This document shows positions 46,431 to 54,558 of a stretch of DNA of 64,000 nucleotides, piece by piece; the first letter of the stretch is position 1, and every line of letters starts with the position of its first letter. Source of the stretch: Chryseobacterium daeguense DSM 19388. GTDB lineage: Bacteria; Bacteroidota; Bacteroidia; Flavobacteriales; Weeksellaceae. Under the pieces are notes generated by a model. The model saw only the letters and a program-made list of their open reading frames with translations, did no database searches and had not been told where the DNA came from. The position numbers and the translations under genes were made by a program. Location: positions 124,001-188,000 of the forward strand of contig NZ_AUMT01000009.1 of assembly GCF_000430825.1 (NCBI RefSeq), written 5' to 3'.

Positions 46431-47459
46431 CCTGGGAATTTCTATTCCCTCTAAAATCTGTCTTATAATTTCGTCGGCTGTTAAGCCTTCCATTTCTCTT
46501 TCCGGCGATACGATTACTCGGTGTCTTAAAACCGCATAGCTTGCCTCTTTAATATCTTCAGGAGTTACGAAATCTCTCCCTCTTAATGCTGCAAAAGCTT
46601 TTGAAGCCGTTAATAAAGCTAAACTTGCTCTTGGAGAAGCTCCGAGATACAAGAACTGATTTTCACGGGTATTGACGATGATTTTCGCAATATATTCCAT
46701 CAGCTGAGCTTCAACAATGATTTCTTTTACCAACATTTGATAGTTTTTCAGCTGCTGAGCCGTAATTACTTTGTTTACAACCTCTGTTTTATCTTCTTTT
46801 TTACTTTCGTGCTGATTTTTGATGATTGCAATCTCCTGCTCAAGATTTGGGTAACCTACATTTATTTTGAATAAAAAACGGTCAAGTTGCGCCTCCGGAA
46901 GTCTATAAGTTCCTTCGTGCTCAATCGGGTTTTGCGTGGCTACTACCAGAAACGGCTCTTCCATAGTATAGCGGATTCCGTCCATGGTGATTTGCCTTTC
47001 TTCCATCACCTCGAACAACGCAGCCTGAGTTTTAGCCGGCGACCTGTTAATTTCATCAATTAAAATAAAATTGGAGAAAATAGGACCTTTTTTAAATTCA
47101 AATTGAGAATTTTTTACATTAAAAATTGATGTTCCTAAAATATCAGAAGGCATCAAATCCGGTGTAAACTGGATTCTGCTGAAGCCTACATCAATAGTTT
47201 TAGCTAATAATTTTGCCGTGATGGTTTTTGCCACCCCCGGAACACCTTCAATCAGAACGTGTCCGTTCGAGAGCAATGCAGCCAAAAGATGTTCCACCAT
47301 GCTTTCCTGGCCTACAATTACTTTTGCAATTTCGGATTTTACTTTTTCCAAACTTGTCCGAAGCTCAATCATATCTATCCTGGACTGAAACTGATCTTCT
47401 TTTTTATCAAAATTTATAGAACTTTGATTTTCTACATTTTGGTTTTCAAGGTTTTCCAT
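46428..47459 (-). CDS. MoxR-type AAA+ ATPase
   Basis: AAA+ chaperone-like ATPase, 343 residues: Walker A G72-V-P-G-V-A-K-T79, Walker B F-I-L-I-D-E-I-N-R near 136-144, sensor V-A-T-Q-N-P-I-E near 175, arginine-finger region R-L-P-E-A-Q-L-D-R-F, and the MoxR C-terminal lid. The N-terminal ~35 residues are Asn/Glu-rich and variable. The family works with DUF58/vWA proteins to insert cofactors or remodel complexes; the client here is unknown. It lies between the DUF4350 and DUF58 genes. Confidence 0.92.
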   Translation of the reverse strand: MENLENQNVENQSSINFDKKEDQFQSRIDMIELRTSLEKVKSEIAKVIVGQESMVEHLLAALLSNGHVLIEGVPGVAKTITAKLLAKTIDVGFSRIQFTPDLMPSDILGTSIFNVKNSQFEFKKGPIFSNFILIDEINRSPAKTQAALFEVMEERQITMDGIRYTMEEPFLVVATQNPIEHEGTYRLPEAQLDRFLFKINVGYPNLEQEIAIIKNQHESKKEDKTEVVNKVITAQQLKNYQMLVKEIIVEAQLMEYIAKIIVNTRENQFLYLGASPRASLALLTASKAFAALRGRDFVTPEDIKEASYAVLRHRVIVSPEREMEGLTADEIIRQILEGIEIPR

Positions 47460-47471
47460 ATTTATTTAATT

Positions 47472-47542
47472 TAACAATATACCAATGCAGCAGTTTACCA
47501 ATTAATGAAGGATTGTTACATTGTTACACTTCTAGATTGTTA
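47472..47542. repeat. 8-bp repeat array and inverted partner in the DUF4350-moxR spacer
   Basis: Read on the minus strand, four 8-bp units (TAACAATC, TAGAAGTG, TAACAATG, TAACAATC) start exactly with the DUF4350 TAA stop at 47542. A 16-bp stretch at 47472-47487 matches the complement of 47511-47526 at 13 of 16 positions. Confidence 0.75.
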
Positions 47543-48700
47543 CATTTTTACTATTTCATCCAGCAAGGTATTCATTTTTGCCAGATCTTCTTTCATCACG
47601 TTGGCGTAGGGATCCTGAGCTTTTTTTATCAGGCCGATCGCTTCAGTAATCCTTTCCATCGGTTTTCCGGTTTTGAGCTGCAGTTTTTTGGCAAATTCTT
47701 CATCCAGATTTTGGGTATCAATTAAAAGATCCATCCTCACTTTATTCAGGAAATACTGGGCTTTTTTAGCCATCATATCATGAAAATCCCCTTCCTGCAG
47801 ATATAAGTTCCCGATACTTTTTACAAAATCGACAGACGTATTTCTTAGTGGTTCAATGACCGGAACAATGCGCTGCTTTCTTTTTGCATTAAAAAAGATA
47901 AACAAAATCAAACCACCCAAAAGCACCCACCAGGCATATTTCAATGCCGGATTTGAAAGAATAAATCTCAGGAAAAACTGCGAAGCTTTGGATTGACTTT
48001 CCACAAACCACAAGGTTTCTTTATCATCAAGATAGGAAAAAACATCCTGTGCATATTTTATGCTTCCCGGCTTCAGCAGGTAATAATTTGTAATGAAAAG
48101 GGGTTCACTGTGAACATAGATATTTCCTTTCCCGAATTTAGCTTTAATAAAATTCGCCTGGTCGGTATTATTTTTTTCTACTGTTTTCCCAAGAACTTCC
48201 ACATAAGGTTTGATAAAAGTAAAACCTCTTCCTGAAGGAAATTTATCAAGCTTAATGAAATCATTCTGGTATTTTTTATCGGTTAATTTTAAAACATTTT
48301 CATCCTCAAAAGAAATCTTGGAATCATAATACCCGATGCTGTCAGAGATATCTTTAGGCATCTGGCTTACCATGATCATGGCATTGGAACCTTTGGAAAC
48401 TTCATTCAGAATTTTATTCCAGGACTGCCTGTCGATATCATTTTCAATGATCAAAATATTGTGCGCCGGTTTTTTATTGGCATTATAATAATCGTAAGGA
48501 GTCTGGTCTATTTTTTTAACTTTATTTTTAAAAAGGTCTTTTATTTCAGAATTAAAAATAAAAAGTCCGAAAGGTGATTTTTTGTTGGTATCAAAATTTT
48601 TCCGCCAGTCAACACTCTCTGTTTTATTCACTTCAAACAACGCGATAATCACCATCACAACGATGAAAATTACAGCATATATTTTGAAAGTTTTGTTCAT
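47540..48700 (-). CDS. DUF4350 membrane protein of the MoxR cluster
   Basis: A 386-residue protein with an N-terminal membrane helix (about 8-24), a periplasmic-side domain (I-L-I-I-E-N-D-I-D near 100; G-N-I-Y-V-H-S-E-P near 200) and a second helix near 255-273. A helical cytosolic tail follows (R-N-T-S-V-D-F-V-K-S-I-G-N-L-Y), matching DUF4350. These proteins occur with MoxR, DUF58 and DUF4129 genes in many phyla and have no known activity. It starts 12 bp after the DUF4129 gene. Confidence 0.8.
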   Translation of the reverse strand: MNKTFKIYAVIFIVVMVIIALFEVNKTESVDWRKNFDTNKKSPFGLFIFNSEIKDLFKNKVKKIDQTPYDYYNANKKPAHNILIIENDIDRQSWNKILNEVSKGSNAMIMVSQMPKDISDSIGYYDSKISFEDENVLKLTDKKYQNDFIKLDKFPSGRGFTFIKPYVEVLGKTVEKNNTDQANFIKAKFGKGNIYVHSEPLFITNYYLLKPGSIKYAQDVFSYLDDKETLWFVESQSKASQFFLRFILSNPALKYAWWVLLGGLILFIFFNAKRKQRIVPVIEPLRNTSVDFVKSIGNLYLQEGDFHDMMAKKAQYFLNKVRMDLLIDTQNLDEEFAKKLQLKTGKPMERITEAIGLIKKAQDPYANVMKEDLAKMNTLLDEIVKM

Positions 48701-48712
48701 GATAAGTTTTAA

Positions 48713-49513
48713 TTACGGTTTAAAATTTTGATACTGGCTTTTAAATTTCAGATAGCTCTCTTCATTGATACCAAATTCTCCGTACCATACATAATCGAAG
48801 ATATAAGAAAGATCAAAAAAATCATTTTTAAGATGTGGAGCTTTTAGTTCTGCCACATAATCTTTATTGGTTTTTTCCGGATTCCACACGATGAGCTTTT
48901 TATCACTTAATTTTTTCAATACAAACAAAAACTGGTAACGTACCGCAGACCTGTAATCTCCCGATTTTTCAAATTTCAAAATACTTTCAGGGAAATTAAT
49001 CTCATGGATATTTTCATGCAGTTCTTCATCTTTAATTTCTACCTTCCTGTTTTTCTTCCCGAATAAGAAATTTCCATCTTTACCAATCAAATATTTAATG
49101 ATAAAATAAAGCAGAAAGCCAATAAGGACAATAGCGAACAACCGAACCAAAATCCCTGCTATATTGCCAGATTTCGTAAATACAGTTTCACCAAAAATAG
49201 CTTCCAGAATCCTGAATACTTTATCCATAAGCTTCTCCCAGAAAGACATTCTTGGCTTTACGGTAGTATAATCAAAGTCTTTTCCTTTGTATCTTGACGG
49301 GATATTCTCTTTAAATTTTTTGGGATAAACTGTATTTTCTGTAGTAAGGTTTTTTGCTAAAACAGAATCTGCACGGTACATATTTTTATAATGCCCTGTA
49401 TCCAGAGAATCTACGTACACCTCCGCAACTGGCGGCGGCGGATCATTCTCAGTCTGTGCGTAGATAAATTGAGCAGAGAATAAAATCAGAAAAGAAAAAA
49501 GAATTTTATTCAT
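48713..49513 (-). CDS. DUF4129 membrane protein
   Basis: Signal or anchor sequence at the N-terminus (to I-Y-A-Q, about 20), an extracytoplasmic segment, one membrane helix (about 122-145) and a cytosolic C-terminal DUF4129 domain (S-G-D-Y-R-S-A-V-R-Y-Q-F-L-F-V-L-K, Y-V-A-E-L). This resembles the C-terminal part of some transglutaminase-like membrane proteins. The ATG at 49513 is preferred over an upstream TTG at 49522; it overlaps the upstream gene's stop by 8 bp. Part of the MoxR cluster. Confidence 0.8.
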   Translation of the reverse strand: MNKILFSFLILFSAQFIYAQTENDPPPPVAEVYVDSLDTGHYKNMYRADSVLAKNLTTENTVYPKKFKENIPSRYKGKDFDYTTVKPRMSFWEKLMDKVFRILEAIFGETVFTKSGNIAGILVRLFAIVLIGFLLYFIIKYLIGKDGNFLFGKKNRKVEIKDEELHENIHEINFPESILKFEKSGDYRSAVRYQFLFVLKKLSDKKLIVWNPEKTNKDYVAELKAPHLKNDFFDLSYIFDYVWYGEFGINEESYLKFKSQYQNFKP

Positions 49514-50468
49514 TACTGCCAATGGTTTCTATTTCTGCAAGCTCTATTTTCTGATGAAGGTCTGTTCTGCTGTCGTAATACATCAATCCTGAATTTATAT
49601 ATAAAACATTCATGAGCACCGTAGAAATTACAGAAGAGACCCCATACATAAAGAATATTAACACCCCAAAAACTCCGTTAAAAGGATTTTGTTCAAAATC
49701 TGCATCGGGAGCCGTGGTGGTTAAGGTCATGAAATATAAAATCATCGGAACAGCAGAAAATATCCCTGTTACAATGTAAAAAAGTGCACCCATGATAAGG
49801 CTTGATCCCCAATATTTCCAATATGGAGAATTTTCCCTTCCGTTGGTATATGAAAACTGGGATCGTACAGCATAGCTCAAACTTTCGAAAAAACCTCTGT
49901 TTCCGTTGAAATAATCGTAACAAAGAAAGGTAACCACATTAAACAGCGTAGGAGCCACGAAAAGCATTAAAACCAACCCAATAACAATGAGAATCAGAAA
50001 ATAAGAAATCCCGAAAAGTATTGTTGCGCCTGGCATTACAAGAAACGTAAGGCCAAAATAAGCTGTTAATACTTTGCTTTTATTTTGCTTAAAATCATTT
50101 AAAATATCATCTGTTTTTATGTCTTTATACCCTTCCGCAACTCTTTTCATGTAAAAAACAGGAAAAAGTAAATTGATAGTCATCAAAGCTGTCGAAAGAA
50201 TAAAAAGTAAAATCCCCGACACAATAAACAGCCCTAAATTATCCGTAAAAAACTGTTCCAGGTAATAACTCTCCCCGCTAATATTCGAACCGAAAAGCAC
50301 CCCGAAAAACTCTCTGAATCCCAAAACAATCACTACAACCATCAAGATCAGCAGCAATCCGTTCAGAAGAAGAAAATTCTTGAAGTAATTTTTTCCGTAA
50401 AACTTAAAAAAAGCAAAGCTGTCACTTATAAAAGTTCCAAAATCTCTTTTTTTATAAAACTGTATCAT
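49506..50468 (-). CDS. Multi-pass membrane protein of the MoxR cluster
   Basis: A 320-residue integral membrane protein with about six hydrophobic helices, a Glu/Gly-containing loop (F-G-S-N-I-S-G-E) and a conserved-looking end (G-L-M-Y-Y-D-S-R-T-D-L-H). No enzyme signature. It overlaps its neighbours on both sides (17 bp with the SpoIIM-like gene, 8 bp with the DUF4129 gene), which argues for coupled translation and a shared complex. Confidence 0.75.
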   Translation of the reverse strand: MIQFYKKRDFGTFISDSFAFFKFYGKNYFKNFLLLNGLLLILMVVVIVLGFREFFGVLFGSNISGESYYLEQFFTDNLGLFIVSGILLFILSTALMTINLLFPVFYMKRVAEGYKDIKTDDILNDFKQNKSKVLTAYFGLTFLVMPGATILFGISYFLILIVIGLVLMLFVAPTLFNVVTFLCYDYFNGNRGFFESLSYAVRSQFSYTNGRENSPYWKYWGSSLIMGALFYIVTGIFSAVPMILYFMTLTTTAPDADFEQNPFNGVFGVLIFFMYGVSSVISTVLMNVLYINSGLMYYDSRTDLHQKIELAEIETIGSNE

Positions 50469-51435
50469 TGATTTGGTTATTAATTTTTTTATTTACGATA
50501 AACGGATACACAAAATAATAAAATCCGATCACAAAAAGCGAACCGAAGATAATGATCAGGTTCAAAAACAAAGGCATCTTCAGAGCATGTCTCGTTATGT
50601 AACCCTCGATAATTCCTGCACAAATCGTAAATGGTACCGTGCTTAAAAATATTTTGAAGGAATCCCTGAAACCGTTTTTAAAAGAATTAAATCTCGAAAA
50701 AGTTTTAGGAAACAAAATAGATGCTCCTAAGATCAATCCGCACATTGCTTCTACTACCATTGCAAAAATCTCGAATACTCCGTGAAGCCAGATTCCCCTT
50801 GCGCTGTCCTGCAGAGCTCCATAATCATAAAAGAAATATTGGAAAGACCCCAGCATGACACTGTTTGACAGCAGCGCCCATAATGTGCCTACACCTCCAA
50901 AAACTCCGTAGATATAAAGTTTTGCACCTACTCCTATATTGTTAAAAATAATTCCGATCGTACTTCCCCAGGTAGATCCGCTCTGATAAATCTCAACCGC
51001 ATTTCCTGATTTTATATTTTCAATAGTTTGATTTACATAATCTTCCCCTAAAATAATTTTGGCAAAATCTTTATCATAAATTGCAGAAAGCATCCCGATT
51101 AATGTAAACAAAATAAAAAACAGAAAAGCATAGCCCAGATATCTCCTGTACTGATACACCAGCAGCGGAACCTCAGTTTTGAAGAAATACAGCACCCTGT
51201 TTTCCTCTACTCTTTTCGTTTTGTAAATCTTCTGAAAAATCTGTGAAGAAAGGTGGTTCAGGTAAACTGTTGTATTGCTTTTCGGATAATAGGTCTGGGC
51301 AAATGAAAGATCATTCACCAGGTTTATATACAACGAAGACAGGTCATCAGGATTTTTTTTAATTTTCCCTTGAATAACCTGTTCGATTCCCAACCATTTT
51401 TCTTTATTTTGTTTAATAAAATAAACCTCTCTCAT
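50452..51435 (-). CDS. SpoIIM-like stage II sporulation protein M family membrane protein
   Basis: A 327-residue membrane protein of the DUF95/SpoIIM family, which occurs widely in non-sporulating bacteria beside MoxR and RDD genes. Features are a cytosolic N-terminus, helices near 110-130 (F-L-F-F-I-L-F-T-L-I-G-M), then W-G-S-T-I-G-I-I-F-N-N-I-G-V-G-A and H-G-V-F-E-I-F-A-M, the family hallmark. The ATG at 51435 (M-R-E-V-Y-F-I-K) is chosen because the longer frame from 51471 would overlap the divergent RDD gene. First gene of the minus-strand cluster. Confidence 0.85.
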   Translation of the reverse strand: MREVYFIKQNKEKWLGIEQVIQGKIKKNPDDLSSLYINLVNDLSFAQTYYPKSNTTVYLNHLSSQIFQKIYKTKRVEENRVLYFFKTEVPLLVYQYRRYLGYAFLFFILFTLIGMLSAIYDKDFAKIILGEDYVNQTIENIKSGNAVEIYQSGSTWGSTIGIIFNNIGVGAKLYIYGVFGGVGTLWALLSNSVMLGSFQYFFYDYGALQDSARGIWLHGVFEIFAMVVEAMCGLILGASILFPKTFSRFNSFKNGFRDSFKIFLSTVPFTICAGIIEGYITRHALKMPLFLNLIIIFGSLFVIGFYYFVYPFIVNKKINNQINDTVL

Positions 51436-51462
51436 AATTGTAAGGCTAAAATAATAAAAATT

Positions 51463-52212
51463 ATGTCTCAAATTGCGATTAATACATCACAAAATGTAAA
51501 TATTAATTTCAACATTGCCAGTGTTGGAGACAGAATGGTTGCATTTATCATTGATCTTCTGATAAAGGTTGCTTATGTAATTGCTGTTCTGTATGTTTTT
51601 TTCAATATTCTGGACTTGGGATATCTGCTGAACGGGCTGGATCAGTGGTCTGTAATGGCGGTTTATATTATCCTGCTTTTCCCCACTTTTATTTACCCTG
51701 TAGTTTTGGAAAGCCTGATGGAAGGACAGACGCCGGGAAAAAAAGCAATGAAAATCAGAGTGGTGAAAATAGACGGTTATCAGGCAGGTTTTGGAGATTA
51801 TATGATCCGGTGGATTTTCAGGATTATTGATACTTCTTTTGCGGGAGTTGTAGGCTTAATTTCCATGATTGTATCGAAAAACAACCAACGTTTGGGGGAT
51901 ATTGCTTCCGGAACAGCCGTTATTTCTTTAAAAAATACCATTAATATTTCTCACACTATCCTCGAAAATATCCAAGAAGATTACATTCCGACATTTCCTC
52001 AGGTTATTGCCCTGAGTGATAATGACATGAGAATCATTAAGGATAACTACACAAAAGCCCTTCGCGTGGACGACCGCCAGATTATCAGCAAGCTTTCTGA
52101 AAAGATCAAAAGCATTCTGAAGCTTGAAATTGATTCTACAAAAATGACGGAAAGGCAGTTTATCGGGGTTATCATTAAAGATTATAATTATTATACGGGA
52201 AAAGACAATTAA
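51463..52212 (+). CDS. RDD family membrane protein
   Basis: A 249-residue protein with the RDD domain: A-S-V-G-D-R-M-V-A-F-I-I-D-L-L near 15-29 (the R and two D that name the family), three to four membrane helices, and a cytosolic C-terminal extension. RDD proteins often accompany SpoIIM and MoxR genes; some are implicated in ion transport. The start at 51463 (M-S-Q-I-A-I-N) is used since the longer frame runs into the divergent SpoIIM gene. Only 27 bp separate the two start codons. Confidence 0.87.
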   Translation: MSQIAINTSQNVNINFNIASVGDRMVAFIIDLLIKVAYVIAVLYVFFNILDLGYLLNGLDQWSVMAVYIILLFPTFIYPVVLESLMEGQTPGKKAMKIRVVKIDGYQAGFGDYMIRWIFRIIDTSFAGVVGLISMIVSKNNQRLGDIASGTAVISLKNTINISHTILENIQEDYIPTFPQVIALSDNDMRIIKDNYTKALRVDDRQIISKLSEKIKSILKLEIDSTKMTERQFIGVIIKDYNYYTGKDN

Positions 52213-52226
52213 TTTACTTTTAAGTT

Positions 52227-52276
52227 TTGGCTAAAGCCAATTTGATTATTCATTTATAAACGGGCTAAAGCCCGTT
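52227..52276. repeat. Pair of GGCTAAAGCC palindromes
   Basis: TTGGC-TAAA-GCCAA (52227-52240) and AACGGGC-TAAA-GCCCGTT (52259-52276) share core and loop, 18 bp apart. Just downstream, ATTCGTGG and ATTCGTGC form a short direct repeat (about 52326-52344). This looks like a REP-type intergenic element. The rest of the 215-bp gap holds the FNR-like box. Confidence 0.65.
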
Positions 52277-52363
52277 CCTATTGATACTTCTCATCGATAG
52301 AATTTCAAAGAATAAATTTGTGATATTCGTGGAAAAAATTCGTGCCATCAGTGTTACAACTTC

Positions 52364-52407
52364 TTGATTTACATCAAAACTTTCGCGGTGCGGTTTTTGT
52401 ACTTTTA
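52364..52407 (+). promoter_or_regulatory. FNR/CRP-type box with downstream -7 element
   Basis: TTGATTTACATCAA at 52364-52377 is a perfect TTGAT-N4-ATCAA dyad. TACTTTTA at 52400-52407 (one mismatch to TAnnTTTG) would put the transcription start near 52411, so the box centres at about -41, the class II activator position. Confidence 0.6.
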
Positions 52408-52427
52408 CAAGTATAAAAGCTTAGATT

Positions 52428-52718
52428 ATGAAATTTGAAAACAATAAATCAGGAAACGGCGGAGTAATTACATTAAATAACGAAATTAAAGAAATCGGAA
52501 GGTTAACATACACCATTTTTCCTGAAGAAAACAGGTTTATCATTTCCTTTGTCCTCGTTCATCCTGAATTTGAAGGAAGAGGAATGGGAAAATATCTGGT
52601 AGAAGAAGCCATTAAATTTGCAAGAGAAAACAACTGGAAGGTTTATCCCCACTGTTCTTATGCAAGAGCCGTAATGACCAGAATGAGCGATGTGGACGAT
52701 GTTTTCTTACAGCGTTAA
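52428..52718 (+). CDS. Small GNAT-type N-acetyltransferase (YjdJ/GNAT type 2)
   Basis: A 96-residue minimal acetyltransferase. I-I-S-F-V-L-V-H-P-E-F-E-G-R-G-M-G-K-Y-L-V near 40-60 contains the acetyl-CoA loop R/G-x-G-M-G/A, followed by A-R-E-N-N-W-K-V-Y-P-H-C-S-Y-A. This is the short GNAT family related to YjdJ and human NATD1; substrate unknown. An FNR-type box upstream suggests oxygen- or redox-linked control. Its 3' end overlaps the convergent glycosyltransferase gene by 12 bp. Confidence 0.83.
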   Translation: MKFENNKSGNGGVITLNNEIKEIGRLTYTIFPEENRFIISFVLVHPEFEGRGMGKYLVEEAIKFARENNWKVYPHCSYARAVMTRMSDVDDVFLQR

Positions 52719-53678
52719 AACCTCATTCACAAGAATTTCTTCAATGTCATCCGGGTAGTTCACTCTAAGATGCTGATCAGAAGCTACCCAATTTTGAATT
52801 TCTTCTAATTTTAAAACTTTAGAGTTCGGAATTCCCATTTTGTCTAAAGCGCAGGCATTGCATTCCTGTTCATACTGATTATGAATAGGGATAACGAATA
52901 ATTTTTTATCCATAAAAAGTGCTTCAGCTGGGCTCTCGAAACCGGCGTTACAAAGAATTCCATCACAGTTTTCAAATGATTTCAGATACTGAATTTCATC
53001 AATCGGGAAAACCTCAACATTATTTTCTTTATACTGGAGCTTGGAATATTTGGAAAAAACTTTCCATTCCACCGGAATCTGCTTTAACACTTTAATAATA
53101 TTTTCATCCGAAAAACTGGGAAGATAAACCAGATAAAATCCTTTTTTGTCCGGATTAAGATTTCTGATTTTCTTTCTGATAACCGGCTTTTTGATCTGCG
53201 GATGGTAATTTTCAAAGTGGAAGCCTATTCTTTTTTCGCTCGGAACATAATAATTAAGCACCATTTCTCCAAAAAAATCTTTCTTTTCCGGCTTAGGTGT
53301 TTCCTTAAACAACATGGAAGCCTGATGGCTCAATTCTATCATCGGATGTTTTTTAAGCTTACATGCCCAGCCTGTTACTGGCTCATAATCATTGATGACG
53401 AGATCATATTTTGAAAGTTCGATTTCCCTGATATTCTTTAAAGCTTCAAGAAAATTATTATCCGTAAATGTTTTACGGTAGGATAGACCTCCTGTTTTGT
53501 TATAAAGCAACGAAATTCCTTTATACTGAAAGTTAACGTCAAAATCAGCCTTTAATTGCGACTGGTGTCCGCTGATCAGGGTATCAACCGATGCATATTT
53601 TTTCAGAATAGGAACAATTTCCTGAGCCCTGGCAACATGCCCGTTTCCTGTTCCCTGAAATGCGTATAGGATTTTCAT
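52707..53678 (-). CDS. GT28/MurG-like glycosyltransferase
   Basis: A 323-residue GT-B fold enzyme. It opens Y-A-F-Q-G-T-G-N-G-H-V-A-R-A (the nucleotide-sugar glycine loop of MurG-like enzymes) and carries L-C-N-A-G-F-E-S-P-A-E-A near 240 (the donor-binding G-x-x-S-x-x-E region). Acceptor unknown. It overlaps the preceding phosphoesterase gene by 4 bp (53675-53678), so the two probably act on the same glycolipid or lipid A-related material; that is inference. Confidence 0.8.
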   Translation of the reverse strand: MKILYAFQGTGNGHVARAQEIVPILKKYASVDTLISGHQSQLKADFDVNFQYKGISLLYNKTGGLSYRKTFTDNNFLEALKNIREIELSKYDLVINDYEPVTGWACKLKKHPMIELSHQASMLFKETPKPEKKDFFGEMVLNYYVPSEKRIGFHFENYHPQIKKPVIRKKIRNLNPDKKGFYLVYLPSFSDENIIKVLKQIPVEWKVFSKYSKLQYKENNVEVFPIDEIQYLKSFENCDGILCNAGFESPAEALFMDKKLFVIPIHNQYEQECNACALDKMGIPNSKVLKLEEIQNWVASDQHLRVNYPDDIEEILVNEVLTL

Positions 53679-54502
53679 TTGGTGAAATTAGTTACAATTT
53701 TTAAAAGCTCATTGCTGTCAATATCCTGAATTTCTTCTGTTCCGTCATCCTGAAGCAAATGTTTATGGTCATCGTAATAAAAAATTTTCCATTCTTTATC
53801 ATGATATTCCAAAGCGGAAAGATTTTCTATCCAGTCTCCGGAATTTAGATAAGTACAAGATCCTTTTTTGTTGACCACCTCACGGATCTGCGGCTGGTGA
53901 ATGTGTCCACAGATTACATAATCATAATGATTGTCTATGGCTAATTCAGAAGCGGTGAGTTCAAAATCGCCGATATATTTCACGGCTTTTTTTACATTGT
54001 TTTTAATCTTTTTTGAAAATGAATATTTTTCCCTGCCCATTTTCTCCAGAAACCAATTGACCACATTATTGATTACAATTAAAAGATCATAGCCTTTACC
54101 TCCCAGCTTTGCGATCCATTTCGAGTGCTGAACGGATGCATCAAAAACATCTCCGTGAAAGATCCATGTTTTTTTGTCATTAATGTCAAGACAGATTTTG
54201 TTGCAGACTTTTAATTTACCTAATTCGAAATCGGTAAACTTACGGAACATCTCATCATGATTTCCGGTGATGTAGTACACATCAGTATTTTTTGTAGCGA
54301 ATGAAAGGATCTTTTTGATCACCTTCAAATGAGGTTTAGGGAAGTAAGACTTTTTGAATTGCCAGATATCGATGATATCACCGTTCAAAACTAAAGTTTT
54401 AGGCTGAATAGAATTGAGATATCTCAGTAATTCTTTAGCCTTACATCCATAAGTTCCCAAATGAACATCCGATATAACAACTAATTCAACGTTTCTTTTC
54501 AT
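53675..54502 (-). CDS. LpxH-like metallophosphoesterase
   Basis: Calcineurin-like phosphoesterase of 275 residues. The metal ligands are all visible: I-S-D-V-H-L-G near 11-17, G-D-I-I-D near 42-46, T-G-N-H-D-E near 80-85, F-H-G-D-V-F and C-G-H-I-H-Q-P. It resembles UDP-2,3-diacylglucosamine pyrophosphatase (LpxH-type) of Bacteroidota, which acts in lipid A synthesis, but the family also contains other phosphatases. Overlap with the glycosyltransferase gene supports an envelope-lipid role. Confidence 0.8.
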   Translation of the reverse strand: MKRNVELVVISDVHLGTYGCKAKELLRYLNSIQPKTLVLNGDIIDIWQFKKSYFPKPHLKVIKKILSFATKNTDVYYITGNHDEMFRKFTDFELGKLKVCNKICLDINDKKTWIFHGDVFDASVQHSKWIAKLGGKGYDLLIVINNVVNWFLEKMGREKYSFSKKIKNNVKKAVKYIGDFELTASELAIDNHYDYVICGHIHQPQIREVVNKKGSCTYLNSGDWIENLSALEYHDKEWKIFYYDDHKHLLQDDGTEEIQDIDSNELLKIVTNFTK

Positions 54503-54558
54503 AATCTTTGCAAAGAAACTAATTGAAAGTTAACTATATATGAATGTTATATTATTTT

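Noticed and set aside
51370..51462. Upstream extension of the RDD gene
   Set aside because: It would overlap the divergent SpoIIM-like gene start; the RDD domain homology begins after the ATG at 51463.
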